21,530 nucleotides of DNA. Origin: Draconibacterium sp. Its GTDB lineage: Bacteria; Bacteroidota; Bacteroidia; Bacteroidales; Prolixibacteraceae. The stretch lies in assembly GCA_027011835.1 (NCBI GenBank), contig JALUZN010000345.1:1-21530 (forward strand), in the 5' to 3' direction. Within the stretch, counting starts at the first letter, position 1. The number at the start of each line of letters is the position of its first letter. The notes below the pieces were generated by a model that saw nothing but the letters and a program-made list of their open reading frames with translations, ran no database searches and was not told where the DNA came from. The translations under genes and the position numbers were made by a program. Shown here one piece after another: positions 8,582-16,361 of the stretch.

Positions 8582-9538
8582 ATGAAAATATATAATAATA
8601 TAAAAAGGTTTATTTTAATCTTGATTCTTTTAATCTCAATTAAAATATCTGTTGCACAACAGGACCCAATGTACACCCAATATTCGTTTAATACTCAGGT
8701 TATAAATCCTGCCTACACAGGTTCTTGGGAGAGTCTTGGTTTTTTAGTTTTAGGACGCCATCAGTGGGTAGATATGCCAGGTGCTCCCAAAACTTATACT
8801 TTTGCAATGCAGTCGCCTGTAGGTAAAAAAGAGAAAGTAGCATTAGGATTATCAGTTATTAGCGATGTAGTTTTTAGAGAGAAACGTTTTGGACTTTACG
8901 GCGACTACTCCTATAAATTATTAATAGATGAAAAAGGGACATTGTTGCGACTTGGACTAAAAGCAGGATTTACAAATTATTCGCATAATTTTAACGATTA
9001 CAAGTTGGTTGATAGTAACGATAATCAGTTTCAAGGCGAAGTCGATCAGAAGTTTATGCCTAACTTTGGAGTAGGGGCTTTCTTAACAAATAAACAGAAA
9101 TACTACATTGGCATATCCATTCCTAAAATTATTCAAAATGATTTCGATTTAAACATAAACAACTACTCTGTTCAATCTGAATTGCGACATTTTTATATGA
9201 TTGGGGGATTTGTTTTTAACCTGTCGGAAGACATAAAGTTTAAACCAACCGGTTTAATGAAATTAACTCTTGGATCACCCGTCCAATTCGATGTGACAGC
9301 TAATTTTTTGCTCAAAGAAAAACTATGGTTAGGAGCCATGTTTCGCACTAAATTAAGTACTGGTGGTTCTTACGGTTTTATTTCGCAATGGATTTTTAAC
9401 AACAAATTACGAATTGGATATGCCATTGATTTCACAACCGGGAATCTTGGGAATTATACAGGGCTAACACACGAAGTTATGATCTCGTATGAAATTACAC
9501 GACTGAAAGAGATATTTACATCTCCCCGATATTTTTAA
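8582..9538 (+). CDS. PorP/SprF family type IX secretion system membrane protein
   Basis: 318 residues with a signal peptide at 1-25 (KRF, hydrophobic core, ISVAQ). The mature start, QQDPMYTQYSFNTQVINPAY, is the family hallmark, followed by TGSWESLGF and RHQWVDMPGAPKTY. The rest alternates aromatic and glycine-rich strands typical of an outer-membrane beta-barrel and ends in an aromatic residue (SPRYF). Length is normal for the family. It starts 33 nt after the type B CTD gene. SprF is needed for SprB export in gliding Flavobacterium, and PorP-like proteins are commonly encoded next to type B CTD proteins. Here it probably helps translocate or anchor the TSP3/CTD protein and perhaps the two fibres. 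Confidence 0.93.
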   Translation: MKIYNNIKRFILILILLISIKISVAQQDPMYTQYSFNTQVINPAYTGSWESLGFLVLGRHQWVDMPGAPKTYTFAMQSPVGKKEKVALGLSVISDVVFREKRFGLYGDYSYKLLIDEKGTLLRLGLKAGFTNYSHNFNDYKLVDSNDNQFQGEVDQKFMPNFGVGAFLTNKQKYYIGISIPKIIQNDFDLNINNYSVQSELRHFYMIGGFVFNLSEDIKFKPTGLMKLTLGSPVQFDVTANFLLKEKLWLGAMFRTKLSTGGSYGFISQWIFNNKLRIGYAIDFTTGNLGNYTGLTHEVMISYEITRLKEIFTSPRYF

Positions 9539-9870
9539 AAAATCTCAACGAAAAAACTCTGAAATAATACCAGAATACACTACGTAAATACCAGATGCTT
9601 TTTTTAACCTTGAAGAGTTAATTGTGTAGCCTGGGGTTGCGGTTAACTTTTCAGGCAAAGTAATGGGGGAAAACCAATGAATTTATAGGGTGTTTGGTGT
9701 TGCTTTGCTATAAATGCACAAAAGTGCGTAGTTGCTGTAACACGACTATGTTTAATAAAAAAAGTTCTGCTGAACAACATCTAAAAATATGCCACATAAC
9801 CGAAAAATAAAGGTCTAAATACACTATTTTTGATTATAATTTCAGAAAAACAAACTGACTTAAACTTACC
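9539..9870. other. 332-bp intergenic stretch, no gene seen
   Basis: No open frame with a plausible product and no tRNA-like fold. I see no stem with a T-run that would make a convincing terminator for the fibre operon. A small GTTC-TGCT-GAAC hairpin near 9764 lacks a T-tract. The promoter of the downstream kinase-like gene should be here, but I could not fix a box pair with proper spacing. Confidence 0.6.
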
Positions 9871-10593
9871 ATGGAAAAATCAATAAATAAGTATTTAAAC
9901 AACATAGAGTGTTATAATCTTGAAACGGGAGATTTTCCGGGGCCGGTTGTAACCATCTCGAGGCAGGCGGGTTGTTCTGCACATCGCATTGCCATAAAAC
10001 TCTCGAAAATATTAACCGGATACAGTTATATGTCGGAAACAAAAACCGATGCCGAATGGAAATGGGTTGACAAAAACCTTTTTGCAAAAGTGGTTTCCGA
10101 AATGATTTCAGAAATTGAAGAGGGAAATTTTGCCGATTCGGAAAAAGCAATTCAACTTCTAAACGAAGTTGCACAGGCATTTATTAATGAAACCATTTAC
10201 GACATTTCGGATATCGACCTCATAAAAACATTAAAAGGAATTATTTGCCGACTTGCCAATCAGGGGCGCAATATTATTGTGGGGCGGTCGGCCGGAGTTA
10301 TTCTGAGAAACGTACCAAATAAACTAAACATTCGACTTGAAGCACCTGCAGAATGGCGAATTAATCGATTGATGCAAATTAACGAATTCAGCAGGTCGGA
10401 AGCTTCCGATTATATTACAAGTATGGACAGCAAACGCGATTCGTTTATTGAAAAAGTGATTGGAAGAAGAGCCAGAAATAACGATTTCGATGTTATTTTT
10501 AATTATGCTATGCTCGAAGACGACCAAATTGTTGATGCTGTAGTAACCATTCTTAGAAGCAAGAAAATTATATCCGGCCCCGGAGGATTATAG
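9871..10593 (+). CDS. Cytidylate kinase-like family protein
   Basis: 240 residues, probably cytosolic. It looks like a P-loop nucleotide kinase of the cytidylate-kinase-2 group: VVTISRQAGCSAHRIA (about 26-41) at the P-loop, NIIVGRSAGVIL (134-145), a LRNVPNKLNIRLEAP strand (145-159), and a lid/R-rich segment with DSKRDSFIEKVIGRRA (186-201) followed by DFDVIFN (205-211). The usual GSGG core of the P-loop reads GCSA here, so nucleotide binding may differ. Proteins of this group are not the housekeeping CMP kinase, and their substrate is unsettled. It stands alone, with 332 bp upstream and about 250 bp downstream. Confidence 0.85.
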   Translation: MEKSINKYLNNIECYNLETGDFPGPVVTISRQAGCSAHRIAIKLSKILTGYSYMSETKTDAEWKWVDKNLFAKVVSEMISEIEEGNFADSEKAIQLLNEVAQAFINETIYDISDIDLIKTLKGIICRLANQGRNIIVGRSAGVILRNVPNKLNIRLEAPAEWRINRLMQINEFSRSEASDYITSMDSKRDSFIEKVIGRRARNNDFDVIFNYAMLEDDQIVDAVVTILRSKKIISGPGGL

Positions 10594-10841
10594 TTAAGTA
10601 CATACTTATAGTTAAAAACTCCAAAAAGCTAAATGAATTGAGAATATCAGAAAAATGCAATTCAAGAGTGTCTGAATTCCCCAAAACAAATTGATCCAAA
10701 GATTTTTAGTTCAATACGTTACAATTACCTTTAATTAAAGCAACGAAACACTTTTGTTATAAAAGACTTCAAACACAGAAGCAGAATTAAGTTAGAGCAC
10801 TATTTTTTTTATCTTGTGCTTTGATTCAAAATTTCAAACGA

Positions 10842-11912
10842 ATGAAACAGCTTTTACTATTTCTATTTGTATTCATCGGGTTTTCAGCATTTTGCCAAAA
10901 ACCCAAAAAAGCAGTAAATATAGCAGCAATCCCAATTGTATCGTACAACAAATCGTTTGGCGCTCAAATAGGAATAATGACCAATGCATATTATAATGTC
11001 GATAAAAGTGATACGATTTCGCCCGTATCTGTAGTTGGAGTAATGGGCTCTTATTTTATGAACGGAACCTATTTTGCCGGCCTTTTTACGAAAAACTATT
11101 TTAATGAGGATAAATGGCGAACAAATTTTATGTATTTTGCCGGAAACGTTGAATTTCAAACATATATTAATTACCCCGATTTTATTTTTAATTATTTCGA
11201 TTTGAAAAACGATGGTGCTTTCTTAGAGTATAATACGAAATTCAATTACCTTGAGTTGGCAGGAGAAAGGCAGATAATAAAGAACTTATTTTTAGGAGTA
11301 AGAATGTCTTATTCGCACGTAGTAACCAATTTTGCAACCGACCTCATACCTGAAGAAACCGACAAATTAATGGGGATAGGTTTTGTTTCGGAATACGATA
11401 GCCGCGATTATATAATGAATACTAAATCTGGTATGAATGCAAAATTTGATACGTATTCGTTTCTAAATGCGTTGGGTTCATCGAGCCAGTATCACCGAAT
11501 TGCAATGGAGTTTAACAAATATTTTTCGCTTACACAGCATGCATTAATAATGGCCCGTTTTTATAGTGTTCTTTCGGTTGGTGACGTACCATTTTCGGGA
11601 CAAAATATTGTTGGACGCGACGATTTACGAGGTTATAGCAACGGAAAATATAGAGGAAATCAGGTGTATAATATTCAATCGGAGTACCGTTGGAATTTCT
11701 ACAAAAGGTGGGGAATGGTTGCTTTTGGCGGCGTAGCAGTTGCCACCGAAAATTTAAAAGGCGATAAATACAGCGGGCTTCTTCCTGCTATTGGCACCGG
11801 CATTCGATTTAATGCAATTCGTTCACGCAATATTAATGTTGGTATGGATGTGGCTGTTGGGAAACAAGATTGGGGCCTCTATTTTAGGATTGGAGAAGCT
11901 TTTAGCAGATAG
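10842..11912 (+). CDS. BamA/TamA-like (surface antigen D15) outer-membrane beta-barrel protein without POTRA domains
   Basis: 356 residues from the ATG at 10842. A TTG seven codons upstream would place extra residues before the signal peptide and is less likely. The signal peptide covers about 1-18 (MKQLLLFLFVFIGFSAFC). The rest is amphipathic beta-strands with many Tyr/Phe/Gly residues. The conserved barrel motif GRDDLRGYSNGKYRGNQ, then EYRWNF, lies around residues 258-285, as in the C-terminal barrel of Omp85-type proteins. The chain is barrel-only: no POTRA domains precede it, so it is not a full BamA. It ends in FSR rather than a classical terminal Phe. Its stop is 2 nt from the stop of the convergent lipoprotein gene. 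The exact role is unknown. Confidence 0.8.
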   Translation: MKQLLLFLFVFIGFSAFCQKPKKAVNIAAIPIVSYNKSFGAQIGIMTNAYYNVDKSDTISPVSVVGVMGSYFMNGTYFAGLFTKNYFNEDKWRTNFMYFAGNVEFQTYINYPDFIFNYFDLKNDGAFLEYNTKFNYLELAGERQIIKNLFLGVRMSYSHVVTNFATDLIPEETDKLMGIGFVSEYDSRDYIMNTKSGMNAKFDTYSFLNALGSSSQYHRIAMEFNKYFSLTQHALIMARFYSVLSVGDVPFSGQNIVGRDDLRGYSNGKYRGNQVYNIQSEYRWNFYKRWGMVAFGGVAVATENLKGDKYSGLLPAIGTGIRFNAIRSRNINVGMDVAVGKQDWGLYFRIGEAFSR

Positions 11913-11914
11913 TT

Positions 11915-12979
11915 TTATTTTATTTCTGTTACACCAAATTCCAAAATAGCCATGGGCTTATCGGTAAGTTTCGTCATTCGTCGATAAACTTTATCCAAAG
12001 TTTCAGAAAAATCGCGGTATTCATCGCCTTCTTCTTGTGGGCCATATACACTAACTCCAATCCAATCAATATAATTATCGCCTGGATAATAATTTTCAAA
12101 ATCATTCCATACCTCAATAGGTTCACTATCAGCGTCTATGTGGAAAAACCAAGTTATGTTTGTTGCTCCGTTTTCTCTACAGATATCAATGATATGGCGG
12201 TAAGCATCACGGAATCTTTCGGGACCGTCTGCAATTGAGGTATCTCCGTAAGCATCAGTCTTTCCTGCGCCATTGTATAGCCCATTCCAAGGAAACCAGC
12301 TACCATTAACTTCTGTTCCAAATTCTGCAAGAAGCGGAATGTTTGTATTGGCCGCATCTTTTGCCCATTGTGTAAGTTCACCGTCAAAATCTCCATCAAT
12401 AATTTTTTGCATCGAAAAAAGGGTGTCAGCAACGTATTCTTCATAGTTGGTTCGTGGCATAAGTCGGATAAATGGTATTTTTCCTGTTGATGATATTGTC
12501 CTGACTGCTTCAAATGGGAAATTAACTCCATCAGTCCAATTATTCGAGAAATAAGCCCAAACAATGTCTTTGTCAGCCAATTCAATAAATTCATTAATCC
12601 TATCAGAAGTAACAATATCTTCTGTTCCGCCAAAATCGGGGAAAGCAGAATGGTAAATACCACTAACAGGTGCAGCCAATTTACCATTTTGTAAATTTGA
12701 ATTGGTGATAAATGTGTGAGAATTAATACTTTGTCGGTATGCATCGAGGCTTTCAGGCGAGGAATCAATCCGTAATTTGACCTTTTTTCTGCCGTCTTCC
12801 CAATTTTCATTCCACCACGAAATTGCTTTAATTCCTGGATAGTTGCCACTTTCGAAACTAATGAAAGCATTTTTTATCCATTCAGATTTTTTGTTAGGAA
12901 TATCCTGTTTATTACAAGAGATAAAAGCTATTGCTATTAGTATCGATAATACTTTTATACTTCTTCTGTTCATATTCAT
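11915..12979 (-). CDS. GH26-like (beta-mannanase-type) lipoprotein with permuted TIM barrel
   Basis: 354 residues. Lipoprotein signal with FISC, Cys22 as lipid anchor; a second Met at residue 3 is an alternative start. GH26-type features are the acid/base region LLAEFGTEVNGSWFPWNG (216-233, likely Glu223) and the nucleophile strand PMAILEFGVTE (342-352, Glu347). The chain ends seven residues after Glu347, whereas family members continue with helix 7, strand 8 and helix 8. Those missing parts appear to sit at the N-terminus: SEWIKNAFISFESG (32-45), GIKAISWWNENWEDG (49-63) and LRIDSSPESLDAYR (69-82). The usual domain start, SGIYHSAFPDFGGTED, follows only at 106-121. The order is therefore helix7-strand8-helix8 then strands 1-7, a circular permutation. 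It is probably a membrane-anchored, surface or periplasmic glycan hydrolase; the substrate is unknown. The permutation rests on remembered family order. Confidence 0.8.
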   Translation of the reverse strand: MNMNRRSIKVLSILIAIAFISCNKQDIPNKKSEWIKNAFISFESGNYPGIKAISWWNENWEDGRKKVKLRIDSSPESLDAYRQSINSHTFITNSNLQNGKLAAPVSGIYHSAFPDFGGTEDIVTSDRINEFIELADKDIVWAYFSNNWTDGVNFPFEAVRTISSTGKIPFIRLMPRTNYEEYVADTLFSMQKIIDGDFDGELTQWAKDAANTNIPLLAEFGTEVNGSWFPWNGLYNGAGKTDAYGDTSIADGPERFRDAYRHIIDICRENGATNITWFFHIDADSEPIEVWNDFENYYPGDNYIDWIGVSVYGPQEEGDEYRDFSETLDKVYRRMTKLTDKPMAILEFGVTEIK

Positions 12980-13189
12980 TGCTTAATTAAACCTAACGAT
13001 TTATGTAAAGAATGAGATTAAAGGTGCAGGACTTTCAATTCTGTATGTAGCCAATTTGTTGTTTATAATATTATCCGTCAGCTGACAGACCGTCAAATTG
13101 TAAAAGACCGCGAAACAGTTCAATTTCTACAAAAACACGTTTTGTATTTAGCTTTTGATGGCGATATATGTTTTATTCAAGTTAAACTT

Positions 13190-13651
13190 TTACCATTGCC
13201 CTGATTGTTTTGCAGTCAAATCTTTTATATGTAACTTAAGAACAATCACATTATCAACGGCCTTATCATTGTAAACATTTTCTTTTTTCCCGTGATGCTC
13301 CATAATAACATTTAGTCCGTCAACTTTCTGTTTTTTGTCGCTTATCAATTCAATATTTCCATAGCCAATTATGGAACGGTATTTTGTTGTCCAGTTACAA
13401 GATAACTCATCTTTTAACACTTTGTGTTCTTGTTCTATTTCAAACCCGACGTTACCGTTTTGTTTTAACAACTCAATTTTTCTACCTTCTAATGCACTAT
13501 GTAAGTATAAAACACTGTTTCTGTAACCGTAATTCATTGGAACTATATACGGATATTCATCGGCAAATATTGCAATTCTACAAATTTGAGCCTTTTGCAA
13601 TATTTCTCTAATTACCTCTTTGTTGATAATCCTCTTTTCGTTTCGTCTCAT
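13190..13651 (-). CDS. NimA-like pyridoxamine 5'-phosphate oxidase family (FMN split-barrel) protein
   Basis: 153 residues, cytosolic, no signal. Typical family layout: MRRNEKRIINKEVIREIL at the start, then CRIAIFADEYPYIVPMNYGY (24-43), LYLHSALEGRKIELLKQNGN (48-67), and WTTKYRSIIGYGNIELI (about 86-102). These match the nitroimidazole-resistance-like flavoprotein group (PF12900 style), which binds FMN in a split barrel. Members of the group can reduce nitroimidazoles, but most are unstudied. Drug resistance cannot be inferred from sequence. It is flanked by about 210-250 bp on each side and appears to be a single-gene unit. Confidence 0.85.
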   Translation of the reverse strand: MRRNEKRIINKEVIREILQKAQICRIAIFADEYPYIVPMNYGYRNSVLYLHSALEGRKIELLKQNGNVGFEIEQEHKVLKDELSCNWTTKYRSIIGYGNIELISDKKQKVDGLNVIMEHHGKKENVYNDKAVDNVIVLKLHIKDLTAKQSGQW

Positions 13652-13901
13652 TGGTTTCCAAAGGTCAAGTTTTCTATTTGTAATTGTGGCTTTTTTTCTT
13701 GGCGGAATTCGCTATTCATTCAGCCGTGTTTCACGTCCATTCGTTGATGTAGAATTCTGAAATTTCAATTTCTTTGTTCTTTTTAATGATTTTATAGAAA
13801 ATGAAATGTGATTACATTCGTGAACTTCTTGCCTTGTATCTTGTCAAAAAACCGATTAGTAAAAGCCAACTGAAATTAAAATTCCACTCAAAGAAACTGC
13901 A

Positions 13902-15473
13902 TTACACAATTTTACGAAGCACCGGATCCCATTCGGTACGCCGCTTTTCGACATACGATTTTTGAGCCATTAAAATGGTAACACCCTCTTCGAAAGCACG
14001 TTCAATATTTGCACTTGTTGTGCCTCCGTGACGAATACAGTTTATCCACTCTTTTACATGAAGATGAGTTACATCAACACGTTTTCCGTTAATTACAGTA
14101 GACGTTAATCCGCGCGATGCATAATATTTTTCGGTGGCCGAAGTAACTGCATCAATGTCGCCGGAGCCCGGATTAACTACAATCATCGGGCTACTTGTGT
14201 CAATGGTTCCGTCTTTAATTTTATCCTTATATTTTGTCGAGTTGTTGTCGGCAGTAATGGTCAGCGAGCCACCAAGTTCCATCGATGCATCGTGCCCCAT
14301 AAAGACTCGTCCGCGCTGACGGCTGTTTGCCAAACTTGCGCTATAAATAAGAGTCATATTCCGTTCGGGATATTCCCACGAAACATTGAGCGTATCAGGA
14401 ATATCTCTATTGTCTTTCCAGTAGTAAATACCTCCCGAAGCCATTGCCGATTTTGGAATTCCCATTCTAAGAAGTTGATTTACAGCATCGTATTCGTGCG
14501 AAAATAGTTGTCCCAACATTCCTGTGTCGTAGTCGAAAAACTTGGTCCAGTTGTAGTAACGGTCGAGTGAGAACGGCACTTTTGGCCGGTTTCCTAACCA
14601 CTGATCCCAGTCTATTGAATTCAGGTCGCCGGGTTTTGGTTTTCCATTGGCATCGAGATTCCGAATCCAGGCACCGCTGGCAGTATTTCTGTTGGTTGTT
14701 GTTTCAACCAGTGTAATTTTCCCTAAAATATCTTTTTTAATAATCTGTTTTGCCTGCTGAAAAATGGCGTTTTGCGTAATCTGGTGCCCCAGTTGAAAAA
14801 CGCGGTCGCTGTTTTTTACTGCCGTATAAACTTCGTTTAGCTCGTCTTCGGTAAGTGCTATACTCTTTTCGCAATACACATGTTTGCCTGCTTTTACGGC
14901 ATCGGTGGTAATTCGTGCATGGTGGTGGTCGGGAGTAGCCACAATTACAGCATCAATAGAGTCGTCTTGCAACATCTCTTTATAGGTGCGGTAACGTTTT
15001 ACCGGAAGTTCCGACGGTTTTCCGTTTCCTGCAGGTGTTTTACAAGCTGCCACCTCAAGTCCTTTTTTTGCATGAAGGTCGAATACATCGCAAATACCTA
15101 CAATGGCAACATTCAGATTGTCTTGCTGTTGCCACTCTTTAATGGTTCCGTTTTCCTGCATCGATTCTATTTTCGAAGAGCTTGCGAACCCCAGTGCTCT
15201 TGCCAATGCTGTTGCACGGTTGCCGAATCCAATCATTCCTATTCTGAGTAATTTACCGTCGGCTGCATTGGTAATTTCCTTTGGTGCTTGTAAATCGTCG
15301 AGCCCAAGTTCTTTTATTAATCCGGCACTTTTATTTTTATCAACCGATATTTTATGCATCAACTCGTAACCAAAATATCCGAGAACAGGAATGCCTGCCA
15401 GCGCTTTTAATACGGTTCTTCGCGATTGTGATGGCTGTTTTTCTTGCGGTTGTTTATTTATTTCTTTCGTCAT
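13902..15473 (-). CDS. Tat-exported Gfo/Idh/MocA family oxidoreductase
   Basis: 523 residues. The N-terminus has a twin-arginine motif SRRTVLK (17-23) followed by a hydrophobic stretch (ALAGIPVLGYFGYEL), so the folded NAD(P)-enzyme is probably exported by Tat. The Rossmann fold shows IGMIGFGNRA (78-87), a GICDVFD strand (126-132), IVATPDHHHA (177-186) and the family EKS motif in GKHVYCEKSIAL (196-207). A GMLGQLFSHEYDAVNQLL segment carries the conserved active-site His region. The group oxidises or reduces sugar hydroxyls. Exported members in Bacteroidota often act on glycosides, including 3-keto-glycoside chemistry. It starts 11 nt after the stop of the DoxX gene, forming a two-gene operon. 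The substrate is unknown. Confidence 0.9.
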   Translation of the reverse strand: MTKEINKQPQEKQPSQSRRTVLKALAGIPVLGYFGYELMHKISVDKNKSAGLIKELGLDDLQAPKEITNAADGKLLRIGMIGFGNRATALARALGFASSSKIESMQENGTIKEWQQQDNLNVAIVGICDVFDLHAKKGLEVAACKTPAGNGKPSELPVKRYRTYKEMLQDDSIDAVIVATPDHHHARITTDAVKAGKHVYCEKSIALTEDELNEVYTAVKNSDRVFQLGHQITQNAIFQQAKQIIKKDILGKITLVETTTNRNTASGAWIRNLDANGKPKPGDLNSIDWDQWLGNRPKVPFSLDRYYNWTKFFDYDTGMLGQLFSHEYDAVNQLLRMGIPKSAMASGGIYYWKDNRDIPDTLNVSWEYPERNMTLIYSASLANSRQRGRVFMGHDASMELGGSLTITADNNSTKYKDKIKDGTIDTSSPMIVVNPGSGDIDAVTSATEKYYASRGLTSTVINGKRVDVTHLHVKEWINCIRHGGTTSANIERAFEEGVTILMAQKSYVEKRRTEWDPVLRKIV

Positions 15474-15484
15474 TGTTTTTCAAT

Positions 15485-15976
15485 TTATTTGGTTTTGTTG
15501 AAATAGCGGGAGATGAAAGCATCTAATCCAATTATCTTTCCGGTAGGGAAGAGATAAAGTACAAATAGGGCAACGGCTTCGATTAATGTTTTGCTAACAA
15601 TTAAATAGCTTCCTTCGGTTGGAACCGAATATTCGATACCAATAATTGGTGCATTGTTTAAATAGTAGAGAAAAACAAGCAGCGCACCGGCAATTGAGGC
15701 AGTCCGGGTAAACAGTCCGAGGATGAGTCCCAGCCCGATTGCAATTAATCCCCATATATTTAGAAAGTCGACAGCGTTTAAAACTGCACTGTTCGAAACA
15801 ATCCAATGTGCTACGCCTGATAGAATCCATTGCGATTCGTTTAAAAAATTAGCCGAAGTCCAGTTGGGTAAAAGCATTTTCGAAACTCCTTCGTATAAAA
15901 TGTGCCATCCCACAATCATACGTAATGCAACCAGCGAAACAAGTTGAACTGTTGAATAGGTTTTGTTGATATTCAT
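15485..15976 (-). CDS. DoxX-family membrane protein
   Basis: 163 residues from the ATG at 15976 (MNINKTYSTVQL). A longer reading starting at 16075 adds 33 residues that look like leader sequence and is less likely. About four hydrophobic helices are visible: LVSLVALRMIVGWHILYEG, LNIWGLIAIGLGLILGLF, TASIAGALLVFLYYLN and TLIEAVALFVLYLFP. R-x-x-x-GWHIL-x-EG is the DoxX/SURF4-like hallmark. It is an inner-membrane protein, first gene of a two-gene unit with the Tat oxidoreductase 11 nt downstream. This pairing may mean it supplies quinone or electron-transfer contact to the exported enzyme; that is inference, since DoxX functions vary. Confidence 0.85.
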   Translation of the reverse strand: MNINKTYSTVQLVSLVALRMIVGWHILYEGVSKMLLPNWTSANFLNESQWILSGVAHWIVSNSAVLNAVDFLNIWGLIAIGLGLILGLFTRTASIAGALLVFLYYLNNAPIIGIEYSVPTEGSYLIVSKTLIEAVALFVLYLFPTGKIIGLDAFISRYFNKTK

Positions 15977-16170
15977 AAGTAATGTTTTAAGTTTATCGAA
16001 GAAAACCGGCAGAGCCAAAAGAGGTCCGTATAAATTCTTCAAAAACAAAAGTAAAATTATCGAAATATATGGCAAAAAAAGAGTCGTGTATTTTTAATTA
16101 CTTCACATAAATAATACAAGGGTAACTTTTTGTGATTTTTGAATTGTTTTTTTCTGCCTTTCGTGTGTTA

Positions 16171-16350
16171 ACCGGTTAGATGCAATTGAGGCAGTGTGTA
16201 CAGGCGCTGCGCCAGGGATTGGAGTGATACCCTGTTGCAGAGCCGGCCGAGTGGTTGTTGGCAAACGGCTGCGACCGGAGGAAGCACACGGATTGCCTAC
16301 AACCACCGGAATGGCGCAAAACCGGTAGTACGGAAAGCCCGCCCGGGCGC
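16171..16350. ncRNA. GC-rich intergenic element with long base-paired stem; candidate structured RNA or dispersed repeat
   Basis: This lies in the 385-bp gap between DoxX and the symporter. It is clearly more GC-rich than the AT-rich DNA around it. Its stems are GGCG/CGCC (16203-16213), CAGGG/CCCTG (16213-16217 with 16230-16234), and a long helix with GTGGTTGT (16251-16258) pairing ACAACCAC (16299-16306). That helix extends inward through GGCAA/TTGCC (16260-16264 with 16293-16297, one T-T mismatch) and outward by CCG/CGG. A GCCCGGGC palindrome closes it at 16341-16348, and ACCGGT occurs at both ends (16171, 16321). The strand is undecided. It resembles GC-rich structured intergenic sequences I recall in Bacteroidota (perhaps Flavo-1-like), but I could not verify that. 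The rest of the gap (15977-16170) is AT-rich with no gene seen. Confidence 0.5.
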
Positions 16351-16361
16351 AAAATAAAATA

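Noticed and set aside
13077..13095. GTCAGCTGAC palindrome and a repeated CCGTCA
   Set aside because: It is short, lies in an ordinary intergenic gap and shows no link to a mobile element or promoter.
13652..13901. Possible gene remnant between the NimA-like gene and the oxidoreductase
   Set aside because: No frame shows similarity to a known domain; treated as plain intergenic DNA.
16103..16306. 67-codon minus-strand open frame inside the GC-rich element
   Set aside because: Its extent follows the base-paired sequence, and its composition is unlike the neighbouring proteins.
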